From the NCBI GenBank assembly GCA_045594025.1, contig JAZNXS010000001.1, positions 22,533-86,532 of the forward strand: 64,000 bases of DNA, read 5' to 3'. This DNA is from Scatosoma sp045594025 (GTDB lineage Bacteria > Bacillota > Clostridia > Christensenellales > Borkfalkiaceae). The translations under genes were made by a program, and so were the position numbers. Shown in pieces: positions 35,901-45,406 of this stretch (its first letter is position 1; every line of letters begins with the position of its first letter). The notes under the pieces are model-generated. The model searched no databases and was not told where the DNA came from. It saw only the letters and a list, made by a program, of their open reading frames with translations.

Positions 35901-38900
35901 GCTAGCATATGTATGCGTACTTGCATCCAAAAGGATGCCTTTACGCACGCCGTCAGTTTCTTCTTCAACCGTTGCATTGTAATGATAAAGCACTTCTTGT
36001 TCAGATTCAGGCAAAGGACAGAAATCGTCGAGGTAAATTGTACCTGCCGTACTCCCCTGAATTCTCAGGAACGCACAAGCACCGCCGCTGGTGGCATTGG
36101 TAGTGATATCACTTCTGTGTACCGTTACCTGCGTCCATGTATTCGCCCCTATACTAATGCCGCTTTCTCCAAACTTCTCACTGTAACCATTGATGAAGTT
36201 GTTTGCGGAGATACCGTTGATTCCTACCGTGCTGTAAATCCAGAAGGTGAAACCGTCCTTCAAAAGCGCGTATGCAGTCGAATCGTTTCTCATCTGAATC
36301 GTAATTGCGCCATTCTCTTTCGTAATTGCAAGCGAATAATCGCCGCTGTGTACGATTTCAGAATCAAAACGTACGCTTTCAAGAGGCGAGCCGTTAGCAC
36401 AAATCGAGTATCTATTTGCCGTATGATCCGCGCCGCCGTAATAATAGAATACATTAGAATCCGCTACGTTATCACGAAGACCGCCTGCGTTTGCCTCAAA
36501 ACCGAGAGTTGCAGCTATATATTCGTCTTCCGTAACCGAACGGAAGTTATCGATTGCATACGTACTACCCGTCGTATCGGTAATCTTAATAAACGTCGTG
36601 TTGTTGTTGACGTAGATTGTCGTCCAGTCGCCCTGTTTAGGCGTTACACCGGGATAAGTTGTCGTCTGATACGTAAGCGTTACGTCAGAGCCCACGGGTA
36701 CGTACAAATCGAATGCATAGTAACCCGTTGCGTCCATAATATCGGTCTGCATTTGCGTTGTCGTGTTAGTGTTGAAACGCAAAAGCGTCGTCGTATTTGC
36801 TGCAGGCGTGAACTGGAATGCACGAATACCGTCGGAAACGATATCGTTCGTGTAGCTGTAAGAGGTAAGCGCCGCGCCAGGCAAAATACCCATCTGCCAC
36901 GTACCTGCGCCTCTATGCGTATAGAACAACAAGTTGTTGCCGTCCAATCTTACGCCGCCGATTTCGAAACCGTATTCGCCGTCTGCGTACTCTTCTGCCG
37001 TTGCTGCCCTAATATTATCAAGGTAGATGCAATCGCCTGCGTTGAAGCCGCCCGTCGCAATAAGGCTGTTGGAGGTAACTCCGTTTGCTACCCAATAATT
37101 ATAGTCTTCCCTCGAGAAGTAGAAGGTCTTCCAAGTGTCCGCATAAACGCCGTTGTAAGCTACGTCATATTCGTAGGTTACGTTGTTCATCGAACCGTTA
37201 GAATGCATCGTATAACGACGGAAGTTGTTTGCTCTGGACGAACCCGTCTTTGCGTTGAACGCAATATAATCTACATTGCTGTCTTCAAAGAAGGACGCCA
37301 AGAATTCCACCGTTGCATTCAAAGCGGGCGAAGTGCCGCTTGCCGTCGATTGAATCTTCAAGGCCTTGTTGCCATCCGTCGTATCCATATCCACAACGGA
37401 AAGGGATTCGGTCGAACCAGCTACCGTCAAATAGGAAGGCACTATGCCGTTTTCAAAGGATACCTTATCAGAATAGATTGCCGTCAAGGTAACGTTGCTG
37501 CCATAGTTCCAAACGCCGCTCGTAGGAATGTGGTTGCCGCTTTCGTCTATCCAACCTAAGAAATCGCGATAACACGTAGGCGTTGCAAGCGTGTATTCAG
37601 CGCCGTTTATTACGGTTTGCGTGCTATTCGTTATACTGCCGCCGTTCGCATTGTAAGTAATCGTAGACAAAGCGCTTGCGTCGATGGGTTGAATATCATC
37701 TATATAAACCGTACCTGTCCAGCTACCCTGCATAATCAGGAAACGCGTGGGATTCATATCCGCTGCGGTAACAAAAACCTGCGTCCACGTATTTGCAGGA
37801 ATCGTAATACCTGCGCCATCGTTAAACTTGCCGTTGCAGCCGTTTATGAAATTGTTTGCCGTAGTGCCGTTGATTGCCGACGTACTGTAAATCCAGAAGG
37901 AGAAACCGCCGCTAAGCTTCGAATATGCCGTGCTATCATTTCTCATTTGAACGGAAAGATAACCATTGCCCTTATCGAATGCAAGCGAATAATTTCCGCT
38001 GTGCTTAATCGTGCTATCATAACGAGGGTTAGTAATTGCCGCTACGTCGTTAGTGCCGTTACCTTCTATGAATGCAAACGAATAGGTTGCCGTTGCATCT
38101 GCGCCGCCGTAATAATAGAACACGCCGCTGTTTGCTGTGGCCTCGCCGATTTCTGCCGTACGCAAAACGCCTGCGCCCGATTCGAAGCCATACGCCTTTT
38201 CATAATATTCCTCTTCCGTAACAAAGCGAATATTATCGAAAACGTACGTGCTTGCCGACGCATCGGTAAATCTCGACCATTCGTTTGCAGTTGCGTCTAC
38301 TTTTGCGTAAACCGTATTCCAGCCTTCTTTCAAAGGACTATAAAAACCATTCTTTACGATCTTAGCATCCGAGCCTTCGGGTACGTACAGATCATACGAA
38401 ACGTAGCCTGCCCCACGCATACCCGTTTCCATCGTAGTATCCGTATTGTGGTTAAAGCTGATTGCGGTATCACCGCTAAGCTTCGTGAACTTAAACGCGC
38501 GAACGCCATCGGAAACGATGTCGCTGGTAAAGCCAGCCGTTGTCGAATCGATATTGCTGAAGCTCAATTCCCAGCTGCCGCTGTTAGAGGAATAGAACAA
38601 AGGCGAATTGCCGTTGTTGGTACGAACGCCGCCGTATTCAAAGCTGTACAGCGCCGCTGCCTTTTCTTCTTCCGTTACAGGACGAAGATTGTCAATATAG
38701 AAGCTTTCGCCGCCATATACCAAGCTACCGCCGATCATGACGAAACGAGCAGAGGTTACACCTTTACTAACCCAATTATTATATTCCGATCTAGGGAAAT
38801 AATAGGTCTTGAAGGAATCGACGGGAATCGAATCATAACCACCAGTTTCATATTGCGTCCAAGTCGTTGCTCCATTGCCGTGATAATATACCGTATTACC

Positions 38901-40196
38901 CGTCCTTGTCGCGCCAGACTTCAAATCGAACGCCATATAATCAACGTCAGGGTCTGCGAAGATCTGGCCAAGCACTTCCGTCGTAATGAATACGCCGACG
39001 TCAGAAGTAGAAGCCGCCGTTGTCGTCGCTTGCAATACCTTACTGCCGTTCATTTCTACGATAGAGAAATTCTCGATTCTGCCTGATTTATTCGACATAT
39101 AGTCGGGAACTGTGCTATTCGATTCAAACGTACCATCCAATATGTAGACTGTACAAGTTGCGCTTGCGCCCATAAAGCTTGCAGTGATTGTAGCCTCACC
39201 AGTGCCAACCGCTGTTACGACGCCATTTTTATCGACCGTCGCAACATTTTCATTCGAGGAGGACCAAACAGCATGCACCCCGTTATATACGATTGCTTCG
39301 CCGTTTTCATTATCACCGTCGTAAAAACTAAGATTTAATGCGCGCTTATCACCTATATTTAACGCAGTGGATTTCTCTTGCGTCTCGTCAATATATATAT
39401 TTATGTTACCATCGCCATGGTCATCATATATTTCTTGAATAGAAGAATACGTCGTTCCGTCATATTCGTAAGAGAGTTCCTTATTTTCCCCTGTGCCGCT
39501 AGACGTTTCTACAAGAGCATCCTCAAAAAGGGTATTGAAATGCGCGCCTAATATGTATTCTTCGAGCTGTGTAGCAGCGTTTTCGTTATCTTTATAATCC
39601 TCGTACGCTTCTACAGCCACGTATGCCGCATTTCTTACGTCGTCAACTTCATCGAACTCCGCATACGTATAAGTCGTACCGGAAGAAGTCGTTTCTGCAA
39701 TATAAGCAATGCCGACAAAGTCTCTGTCAAAATTTTTCAATTTTAAATTCCAGACAACGCCGTTTGCGCGATAATAATCGCCTTCCTGATAAATCTTATT
39801 CTTAACGCTATTATCCGCACTGTTATAGAAAACGTGGTCGAGCTTCGTTGTAATATTTTCGTAATTCTTTTCAAAAACACCCGTTGCGCCATCTGAGTAT
39901 TTCGATGCGTCAGAAAGATAAGAATATGGCATAATAAACATACCCATCTTCTTATCAACGCCAGTTTCTTTCTTCATTAAATTGTCATAAACATCCGAAC
40001 CGAACTCCGCAATAAAGCGTAACCCATACGGACTTTTTAAACGAATCGCCGCACCGTCTACCATCTCGAATCTTGTGGTTTCCGTTGCCGATTCAGCATT
40101 TACCTTCGATGTCAACATATATGTTGCAGTCGAAGCTGTGACTGTTGCCGTTGCAATCAATGTAGAAAGCAACGCGATTTTGAATTGTTTCCTCAT
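32931..40196 (-). CDS. Giant secreted modular protein with a C-terminal putative hydrolase domain
   Basis: 2421 residues from the ATG at 40196 (GGGAGAAAG upstream); 15 further codons are open upstream but without a ribosome site. Order: signal peptide (1-35); a domain with IRLKSPYGLRFIAEFG (about 45-230); Big_2 Ig-like domain (about 265-345); carbohydrate-binding-like modules, two copies each of three kinds; an InlB-type repeat (850-920); two copies of a beta-sandwich module (GLNDFLVFDFTG, 1415-1880); and a TIM-barrel domain (1895-2421) with GDEP near 2070, DYPF and GFGVKQINYFTYWTK. No LPXTG or membrane anchor is seen. It is probably a secreted glycan-binding enzyme. Confidence 0.85.
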   Translation of the reverse strand: MRKQFKIALLSTLIATATVTASTATYMLTSKVNAESATETTRFEMVDGAAIRLKSPYGLRFIAEFGSDVYDNLMKKETGVDKKMGMFIMPYSYLSDASKYSDGATGVFEKNYENITTKLDHVFYNSADNSVKNKIYQEGDYYRANGVVWNLKLKNFDRDFVGIAYIAETTSSGTTYTYAEFDEVDDVRNAAYVAVEAYEDYKDNENAATQLEEYILGAHFNTLFEDALVETSSGTGENKELSYEYDGTTYSSIQEIYDDHGDGNINIYIDETQEKSTALNIGDKRALNLSFYDGDNENGEAIVYNGVHAVWSSSNENVATVDKNGVVTAVGTGEATITASFMGASATCTVYILDGTFESNSTVPDYMSNKSGRIENFSIVEMNGSKVLQATTTAASTSDVGVFITTEVLGQIFADPDVDYMAFDLKSGATRTGNTVYYHGNGATTWTQYETGGYDSIPVDSFKTYYFPRSEYNNWVSKGVTSARFVMIGGSLVYGGESFYIDNLRPVTEEEKAAALYSFEYGGVRTNNGNSPLFYSSNSGSWELSFSNIDSTTAGFTSDIVSDGVRAFKFTKLSGDTAISFNHNTDTTMETGMRGAGYVSYDLYVPEGSDAKIVKNGFYSPLKEGWNTVYAKVDATANEWSRFTDASASTYVFDNIRFVTEEEYYEKAYGFESGAGVLRTAEIGEATANSGVFYYYGGADATATYSFAFIEGNGTNDVAAITNPRYDSTIKHSGNYSLAFDKGNGYLSVQMRNDSTAYSKLSGGFSFWIYSTSAINGTTANNFINGCNGKFNDGAGITIPANTWTQVFVTAADMNPTRFLIMQGSWTGTVYIDDIQPIDASALSTITYNANGGSITNSTQTVINGAEYTLATPTCYRDFLGWIDESGNHIPTSGVWNYGSNVTLTAIYSDKVSFENGIVPSYLTVAGSTESLSVVDMDTTDGNKALKIQSTASGTSPALNATVEFLASFFEDSNVDYIAFNAKTGSSRANNFRRYTMHSNGSMNNVTYEYDVAYNGVYADTWKTFYFSREDYNYWVANGVTSNSLIATGGFNAGDCIYLDNIRAATAEEYADGEYGFEIGGVRLDGNNLLFYTHRGAGTWQMGILPGAALTSYSYTNDIVSDGIRAFQFTPAANTTTLLRFNTNTTTQMQTDIMDATGYYAFDLYVPVGSDVTLTYQTTTYPGVTPKQGDWTTIYVNNNTTFIKITDTTGSTYAIDNFRSVTEDEYIAATLGFEANAGGLRDNVADSNVFYYYGGADHTANRYSICANGSPLESVRFDSEIVHSGDYSLAITKENGAITIQMRNDSTAYALLKDGFTFWIYSTVGINGISANNFINGYSEKFGESGISIGANTWTQVTVHRSDITTNATSGGACAFLRIQGSTAGTIYLDDFCPLPESEQEVLYHYNATVEEETDGVRKGILLDASTHTYASLDALPQDTADTEDMSYIKFNGSYGLNDFLVFDFTGNNVPLMSFFTSEVTNSVYNQEEDADMKGWIVANGMTTARGLIYSGSTSSLANRLNIIGPYKISSLYDNTTNNTLAQVRASEGNATSPSPITMPTLQASYSNTPFRMIVGWVENGSYMNLVMVVYNLSNGEEYLNYNLNKSIAKADWEGDIALYGHFGRKTYVDALYPIEEDKTIDEVVAKYKPTTLVYNGTWDGEQLTLAASTHVGSTSNIPLNSGYQEDMSYIAFKGTYGLNDYVVFDFTGDNFPFVSFFNTDITNTIFNFANDTSVGGWIIANGIKAPNGSSYGGDTGAHANRILFVGSNKISYRYDDNGSTSQWRTSIGSADSPSPIGMAPLKSVTDTYRAIIGYVDNGGNGAKARIYVINLVTGAVVVDYTQALAYSYSEGSIMLHGQFGTGTVLDKVFGVEEDTTLEALIAKYRVEKDFDYSDEEAVTLDRYAYSSLSDGQWTLDGTEQVTNPTDYRNLDSSYTTYKNAGFNILLAQDMIGTDGSKATWEASANKTYMDKAYAAGLKVILTDWHLQILSTPIKVSSSGAAASDSTYVPWIIGTDASATTGAAGDYLGYLSSLGITVDSTRFATRDALDKFVYDQLAPYKDHPAFYGVMLGDEPSYHNAYCYGEIYKSIKRVMPECYVQYNLLPLEHNFSTIQYRYPGVNSIGSGISNAEIETAYKSYVESFLDTMGTDYIQYDDYPFKSTEQWSWSEWSDVEDPYVDPTSLRNIQLMAEIAKERGLDVKVVSQSSVMKTGGESGAVHIRQITENDARWLNNYLMGFGVKQINYFTYWTKRACSSSGEYFVDGGSFVNRDGTTTALYTFMQTIMADNTKFAPTITHFDYNKSQIFGSNNDSNLNNEHISWSSSLTAAASFRWVTSVTTSLEYTLVTELYDKDNYNYMYMVMNTIDPNSGGTQSVTITLDGSVTKFYVYDQSGNRSLVEGDTYTVSLTAGQAVYIMPCAFE

Positions 40197-40215
40197 TTTG
40201 TTACTTTCTCCCTTT

Positions 40216-40335
40216 TTAATCAAAACAATCGTCTCCACCAACGTCGTTGTCCGCTTGCGAATCAGACGTTGTGATTACATCTTGCACGTCCAGAAAAAAC
40301 ACTTTTATTTCTAAAAAAATGTATTCTTTTTTCAT
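40216..40335 (-). CDS. 39-residue acidic small peptide upstream of the giant protein gene
   Basis: ATG at 40333-40335 has AAGGAAG 7 bases upstream; 39 codons; TAA at 40216, only 20 bases before the giant gene ATG. The peptide begins MKKEYIFLEIKVF, has DVITTS in the middle and ends in a Gly/Asp-rich tail with one Cys (GGDDCFD). Peptides of the form MKKEY...ED(V/I)ITTSG...D are familiar from gut Clostridia genomes, often next to large surface proteins; that is memory rather than a search result. Function unknown: leader, exported peptide or precursor are all possible. Confidence 0.65.
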   Translation of the reverse strand: MKKEYIFLEIKVFFLDVQDVITTSDSQADNDVGGDDCFD

Positions 40336-40360
40336 TATAATCTTCCTTTTATTTGCATTA

Positions 40361-40387
40361 CGGTAGCCGCCGTATAGACGGCTACCG
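40361..40387 (-). terminator. GC-rich stem-loop after the InlB-repeat protein gene
   Basis: CGGTAGCCG (40361-40369) pairs with CGGCTACCG (40379-40387). No T-run follows on the minus strand and the small peptide gene starts 26 bases later, so it may protect the upstream message or slow transcription rather than stop it. Confidence 0.5.
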
Positions 40388-40422
40388 CAAGCTTATTTAG
40401 TTTTTTATTTTACGGATGCAAA

Positions 40423-43400
40423 TTATTCAGCGTCCGTTGTGGGTAAGGGTTGGAAATCATCCAGATAAATCGTGCCGGCAAAACTACCCTGAAGAATCAG
40501 GAAACGGGTAGGATTCATATCAGCCGCCGTAACCGTAACCTGCGTCCACGTATTTGCCTTAATGTAAATACCTTCGCCGCCGTTAAATTTCTCGTTAGCG
40601 CCATTGATTATATTCTTCGCGTCCACGCCGTCAATATCTACCGTACTGTAAATCCAGAAGGTAAATCCGTCTTTCAAAAGCTCATATGCAGTCGAATCGT
40701 TTCTCATCGTAAGGTACATATAACCTGTGCCCTTATCGAATGCAAGCGAATAGCTACCGCTGTGCGCATTGTCGGATGCAAGACGTACGTTGCTGAGAGC
40801 AGCTGCGTCAGTTTCAGCATTGCCTTCACCGATTGCAAACGAGAACGTGTTTGCCTGATGGTCTGCGCCGCCGTAGTAGTAGCTTACACCACCTACAATT
40901 TCTCCCTTGTCATTATATTGAACATTATTATCGCCGAGTTCCTTCGTACGAAGACCACTTACGTTTGCTTCCATGCTAAGCGCTGCCAAGTTGTATTCCG
41001 CTTCCGTAATAGAACGAATATGATCTACAAAGTACGTGCCGCCCGTCGTATCCGTTACCGTAATTTGATTGTTCTCTTTTACGTAAATCGTCGTCCAAGC
41101 GCCTGTCTTAGGCGTTACGCCTGCCCAAGTCGTCGTATGATAAGAAATCTTCGCATCGGAACCTTCGGGAATATAAATATCCACTGCATAATAACCGGTT
41201 GCCGTAACGAGTTCGTTGTAGAACGTTCTACCCGATGTAAAGTTGAAAGACAGATTCCCTGCAGGTTTCGTAAATTTAAGCGCGCGGATACCGTCCGTTG
41301 CAGTTTCGTTGGTGTAGCCCACATTTGTAAATACGCCACTGCCAACCTGCATATTAAACTGCCACGTAGTTCCTTGATCAAGCATGTAGAACAACAAGGT
41401 TTTACCAGCGTCGTTGATACGTACGCCGCCGCTTTCAAGACTACCAACGCCTGCTTTGCGTTCTGCTGCCGTTACGGGACGAATGTTGTCAACGTAAACG
41501 CTGTCGCCCTGGTTGAATTGTCCAGATGTGATAAATTTTTCACTCGTTACGCCCTGCGCTACCCATGCATTATAGTCAGCTCTGCTAAAGTAGAATGTCT
41601 TCCAAGAATCTGCGCGGATACCGGTGGTAGCATACGTTTCTGCAACGCCATCACCATCGCTGTCATGCGTATACGTCATATCGTGTTCATAACAATCTGT
41701 AGCAAACGTGCCGTTTGAACGAAGAGTTACACGACGGAAATTGTTAATCGTCGTCGTACCTGCTGTTGCGTCGAATGCGATATAATCTACGTTTTCATCT
41801 TCGAAGTAGGAAGCAAGGAATTCAAGCGTTACCGTCAATGCAGGCGCTCTATTCGCGATTCCCGAACCATCGTCGTTGGATTTAATTTGCAACACTTTGC
41901 TACCGTTCAGTTCTACGATAGCAAGAGATTCCGTCGTATCTGCTTTGCCCATATATGCAGGTACTTCGCTAAGCGTTTCAAATGTTAAGCCTTCAGAATA
42001 TACAGCCGTCAAGGTTACGTCGGAAGCGATGTTCCAAACTTCGCTCGTTACAAAATTACCATCTTCGTCTACCCAACCAAGGAATTCTTGATAGAGCTTC
42101 GGTGCGGTTGCCGTTGCAAGCGTGTATTCCGCGTCGTACGTTACTTCCTGTTCGGTTACGTCACAAGTACCGTTGTTTGCATTGTACGTAATCTTATAAG
42201 TGTTTGCCGTATAGTTAACAGGCGTCACGGTCTGATTTTCAAACGTATTCAAATCGTATGCAGACCATTCGCAAGAATACCCTACTTTTGAGGGAACTTC
42301 GGGAACGGTAATTTCTTGATCTTCAACGCTGAACGTTTCCACTGCGATTACTTCTTCATCAACGATGAACGTAATCGTGTATTCGATTGCCGTATAGGTT
42401 GCGTTGACGATCTTATCGCCGCCGTCCAATTCGTATGCTTCCCATGCACCGTTTTCATAATGTGCTTTTGCAGGAACGGTAGGTTCTTCAATTGCTTCGT
42501 CTTCTACGGTGTAAGAAACTTCTTTCACCGTTGTGCCGTCAGCAACGAAGCTAACCTTGTATTCGATTGCCGTATAAACTGCATTAACGGTAATATCACC
42601 GCCCGTAAGTTCATAAGCTTTCCATTCGCCAGTATAATGATCTTTTTCGGGAACGGCAGGTACTGTGATTTCCGTATTTTCTACAGTGTACTCTACTTCA
42701 TCAACCGTTACACCATCAGCCACAAACGTAACCGTATAAATGCCTGCGGTATAAATTGCATTTACCGTCTTATCGCCGCCGTCCAATACGTACGCTTCCC
42801 ATTTAGCGCCATAGCCTTCCTTTGCAGGAACGGTAGGTACGGTGATTTCCGTATCGTCGATGGTATAGGTTTCCGTTGCAATCACTACCTTGTCAACAAC
42901 AAAGTTAACCTTATATTCAATCGCCGTATAAACAGCTTCAACGGTAATATCCCCACCCGTAAGTTCATAAGCTTTCCATTCGCCAATATAATGATCTTTT
43001 GCAGGAACCTCGGGAACAGTAATTTCCGTATCTTCAATCGTATAAGTTTCGGTTGCAATATCTACGTTGTCAGCAACGAAGTTAACATGATATTCGATAG
43101 CCGTATAAACTGCATTAACGGTAATATTCCCACCCGTAAGTTCATAATCTTCCCATACGCCTTCTTTATAATGCTCCTTTGCAGGAACGGAAGGTACTGC
43201 GATTGACGTATCTTCGACCGTATAGGTTTCCGTTGCAACGTCTACGTCGTCAGCAACGAAGTTAACCGTATATTCGATTGCCGTATAAACTGCGTTTACC
43301 GTCACGTTACCTTTGACCAACGTGTAAGATTCCCATACGCCCGTGTAATGCTCTTTTGTGGGTACTGCGGGTTCCGTAATCTTTTTGTTGGCGGTGGTGT

Positions 43401-43704
43401 AGGTTGCAGTGCCTACTACTTTGCCGTCTGCTTTAAACGTAACCGTGTACTCGGTTTCGTCGGGCTTCGTGCTGGACGAATCCTTAGAGTTATCGTCTGA
43501 CGGATCTTTGCTAACATCTTCCGAATCATCGGGGGTAATCACCCCTACGCTTTCGAGGATGTCGATCACTTCATCGGGTACATACTGTTGGATCGTATCC
43601 AAAACTTGATCCGGTACATACTGTTGGATGTCGCAAGCGCTAGCAGCGCCTGTAACCCCGAGAACTGTCATAAGAGCCAGCAATGCTTTAAATTTGTTCT
43701 TCAT
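40423..43704 (-). CDS. Surface lipoprotein with eight InlB-type repeats and carbohydrate-binding-like modules
   Basis: 1093 residues. A signal peptide with a possible lipobox ends at SAC (Cys about 24), followed by a doubled QQYVPD motif and a Ser/Asp-rich linker. Residues 85-600 carry eight tandem InlB B-type repeats of about 62-68 residues (YxVxFVADxV...TYTVEDTEITVPxVPAKxHY...AVYTAIEY). The remaining half has the same modules as the giant protein: FVYSEGLTFE-type start, DYIAFDATAG, SWKTFYFSR, and the FWIYST...NTWTQVTV module at the end. No catalytic domain is seen. Likely a glycan-binding or adhesive surface protein. GGAGG precedes the ATG. Confidence 0.83.
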   Translation of the reverse strand: MKNKFKALLALMTVLGVTGAASACDIQQYVPDQVLDTIQQYVPDEVIDILESVGVITPDDSEDVSKDPSDDNSKDSSSTKPDETEYTVTFKADGKVVGTATYTTANKKITEPAVPTKEHYTGVWESYTLVKGNVTVNAVYTAIEYTVNFVADDVDVATETYTVEDTSIAVPSVPAKEHYKEGVWEDYELTGGNITVNAVYTAIEYHVNFVADNVDIATETYTIEDTEITVPEVPAKDHYIGEWKAYELTGGDITVEAVYTAIEYKVNFVVDKVVIATETYTIDDTEITVPTVPAKEGYGAKWEAYVLDGGDKTVNAIYTAGIYTVTFVADGVTVDEVEYTVENTEITVPAVPEKDHYTGEWKAYELTGGDITVNAVYTAIEYKVSFVADGTTVKEVSYTVEDEAIEEPTVPAKAHYENGAWEAYELDGGDKIVNATYTAIEYTITFIVDEEVIAVETFSVEDQEITVPEVPSKVGYSCEWSAYDLNTFENQTVTPVNYTANTYKITYNANNGTCDVTEQEVTYDAEYTLATATAPKLYQEFLGWVDEDGNFVTSEVWNIASDVTLTAVYSEGLTFETLSEVPAYMGKADTTESLAIVELNGSKVLQIKSNDDGSGIANRAPALTVTLEFLASYFEDENVDYIAFDATAGTTTINNFRRVTLRSNGTFATDCYEHDMTYTHDSDGDGVAETYATTGIRADSWKTFYFSRADYNAWVAQGVTSEKFITSGQFNQGDSVYVDNIRPVTAAERKAGVGSLESGGVRINDAGKTLLFYMLDQGTTWQFNMQVGSGVFTNVGYTNETATDGIRALKFTKPAGNLSFNFTSGRTFYNELVTATGYYAVDIYIPEGSDAKISYHTTTWAGVTPKTGAWTTIYVKENNQITVTDTTGGTYFVDHIRSITEAEYNLAALSMEANVSGLRTKELGDNNVQYNDKGEIVGGVSYYYGGADHQANTFSFAIGEGNAETDAAALSNVRLASDNAHSGSYSLAFDKGTGYMYLTMRNDSTAYELLKDGFTFWIYSTVDIDGVDAKNIINGANEKFNGGEGIYIKANTWTQVTVTAADMNPTRFLILQGSFAGTIYLDDFQPLPTTDAE

Positions 43705-43777
43705 AGTTTCCTCCCTGAATTTTTATTTCAAACAAATCATCTTGTTTTAAAAGTTCTTAATGAAAATTTTCTAACGC

Positions 43778-43806
43778 TCTCAAACGGGAATGCTTCCCGT
43801 TTGAGA
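43778..43806 (-). terminator. Perfect 13-bp stem-loop after the lipoprotein hydrolase gene
   Basis: TCTCAAACGGGAA (43778-43790) pairs exactly with 43794-43806 around a 3-base loop. It lies 26 bases after the stop at 43833. There is no T-run on the minus strand. Confidence 0.6.
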
Positions 43807-43832
43807 AACGTTCTTGGCTTTATCCCTCGTTA

Positions 43833-45392
43833 TTAAAAAGGAATTACGTAGGTTGCTTCACCGGGCTTATGCTTCAACGTAAGCTTGCTGCCCTTTTCCA
43901 ACTTCACAACCGTTCTCTCGCCCTTGACAAAGGTTACAGCGTATTTGTACTGTTCGTCGAAGGTAAGTACGGTCGTCTGATATGCCTTGCTTCCTTTATT
44001 TGCGGAATCGACAATATTTTGTACCATGTACAGATAGTTCTGCTTGGTTTCATCGTACAATTCTGTTACCAAAGCGACTTCTTTATTGACTTCCACGTTC
44101 GTGATTGCCTTTAAATCAGCCGTTTCAATCGTACGCAGCGCATAGCTGGAGTTGAATATCATAGGCATGTTCATATACACTTTGCTAGTTGTATATTCAA
44201 AGTTCAAAACCGTCGGTGCAAACTTTTGCTCCTCTGCCATAATCTGCTGCATCCAATAATAGATGTCTGTCTTGTCACCATGCCAGGTAATGAACGAGTT
44301 GCCATCGATGAAATGCTCTCTGGTGTTGTCCTGCTTCGTAAAATAGGTGAAATAGGAAATTTGTTTGATACCAAAGCCGACAAGCATATTGTTCAACCAG
44401 TATAAATCATTTTGGGAAAGCATTCTAGGATTTGAAACGCCATCCGTCTGGCCGTAAGTTTGGGTAACAAAGTAGAACTCTGCTTCATATTCCTTTGCAA
44501 GTTCAGCAACTACCTGCAAGCCGAGTATATAATACTCGTCCGCCTTATCTGCATGTCTGAAAGGATACTGGTCGTACTGAATGTATTTCGCCCCCGTCGA
44601 ATCCATAAACGAACGAAGATACTTTCTATAGCGCGCAACCAATTCTTCTTCGGAATCCTCCACCGCGCCATAGCCCTCGTCGCCTTCTTCCAACGCAGGG
44701 AAACGGAGGTCGATGCTTCTAGCCAAAGTGCCGTCTTCAAGCACCTGCGTGCCCGTCCCTGCCGTAATGGGATTCAAATTGTACTGAATATAGCAATCGG
44801 GGCACACACGTTTAATAGATCTAAATACCTGACCGTAAGCCTCCGCCATCAAGTGGAACGGTTCGTCCCCAAGCATGATGCCGTAGAATGCTTCATGATC
44901 TTTATAAGGAGCCATGTGTTCTGCAATCGTTGCATCCAACTCATCTTCTGACGCGAACCTCTTACCTTCGCCAATGATACCGCCTTCTGTCTTTGAATAG
45001 GTTTGGATACGAGTATCCATCAGGATTACCTTATCCAACCCGGCTTCTACCGCCATATCCAAAGCTTTCTTCGTTTGACTGGTTTCATAATCCTGTCCCC
45101 AGTAACCGGCTACGGACTGCGGGAAGTAAATCGTCATCCCGGCGTCCTTGTATTCCTTTACTCTCTCTACCGTACGGAAATCTTGGCCTGCGTTGTACCA
45201 GTTACCATCGATGTTCCAAGTACCGTCGGAAGACGCTGAATATCCATAGAAATCGAACTGTAACTTTGAATCCGAATAATCGGGAGCTGCAGCCATGGCC
45301 TTTTCATCATTGTTAAAGAGGTCACAGCTACTGAAAGCCATTGTTACCGTGGAGAGCATCGCCATAAATAATGCTAAAAATCTCTTTTTCAT
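43833..45392 (-). CDS. Lipoprotein member of the putative TIM-barrel hydrolase family
   Basis: 519 residues with a lipoprotein signal (MKKRFLALF..., FSSC, Cys about 23). It is a surface paralogue of the genes at 29601 and 48307 and of the C-terminus of the giant protein: DFRTVERVKEYKDAG, AFYGIMLGDEPF, RSIKRVCPDCYIQYNLNPI, YDQYPF and GFGIKQISYFTYFTK are seen in order. The last 80 residues are the common beta domain (VALVTELYDETKQNYLYMVQNI). Its anchoring fits extracellular cutting of a polymer. AGGAGG precedes the ATG. Confidence 0.7.
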   Translation of the reverse strand: MKKRFLALFMAMLSTVTMAFSSCDLFNNDEKAMAAAPDYSDSKLQFDFYGYSASSDGTWNIDGNWYNAGQDFRTVERVKEYKDAGMTIYFPQSVAGYWGQDYETSQTKKALDMAVEAGLDKVILMDTRIQTYSKTEGGIIGEGKRFASEDELDATIAEHMAPYKDHEAFYGIMLGDEPFHLMAEAYGQVFRSIKRVCPDCYIQYNLNPITAGTGTQVLEDGTLARSIDLRFPALEEGDEGYGAVEDSEEELVARYRKYLRSFMDSTGAKYIQYDQYPFRHADKADEYYILGLQVVAELAKEYEAEFYFVTQTYGQTDGVSNPRMLSQNDLYWLNNMLVGFGIKQISYFTYFTKQDNTREHFIDGNSFITWHGDKTDIYYWMQQIMAEEQKFAPTVLNFEYTTSKVYMNMPMIFNSSYALRTIETADLKAITNVEVNKEVALVTELYDETKQNYLYMVQNIVDSANKGSKAYQTTVLTFDEQYKYAVTFVKGERTVVKLEKGSKLTLKHKPGEATYVIPF

Positions 45393-45406
45393 TACGTCAA
45401 TCCTCC

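Noticed and set aside
35508..39086. Long open frames on the + strand opposite the giant surface protein (about 680 and 490 codons)
   Set aside because: Their products are Arg/Cys-rich with no family motifs and no ribosome site; the minus-strand frame has clear domains, so these are antisense shadows.
42280..43460. Regular repeats that could suggest a CRISPR array
   Set aside because: They are protein-coding InlB-type repeats of about 190 bases in one frame with diverged third positions, not short identical repeats with unique spacers.
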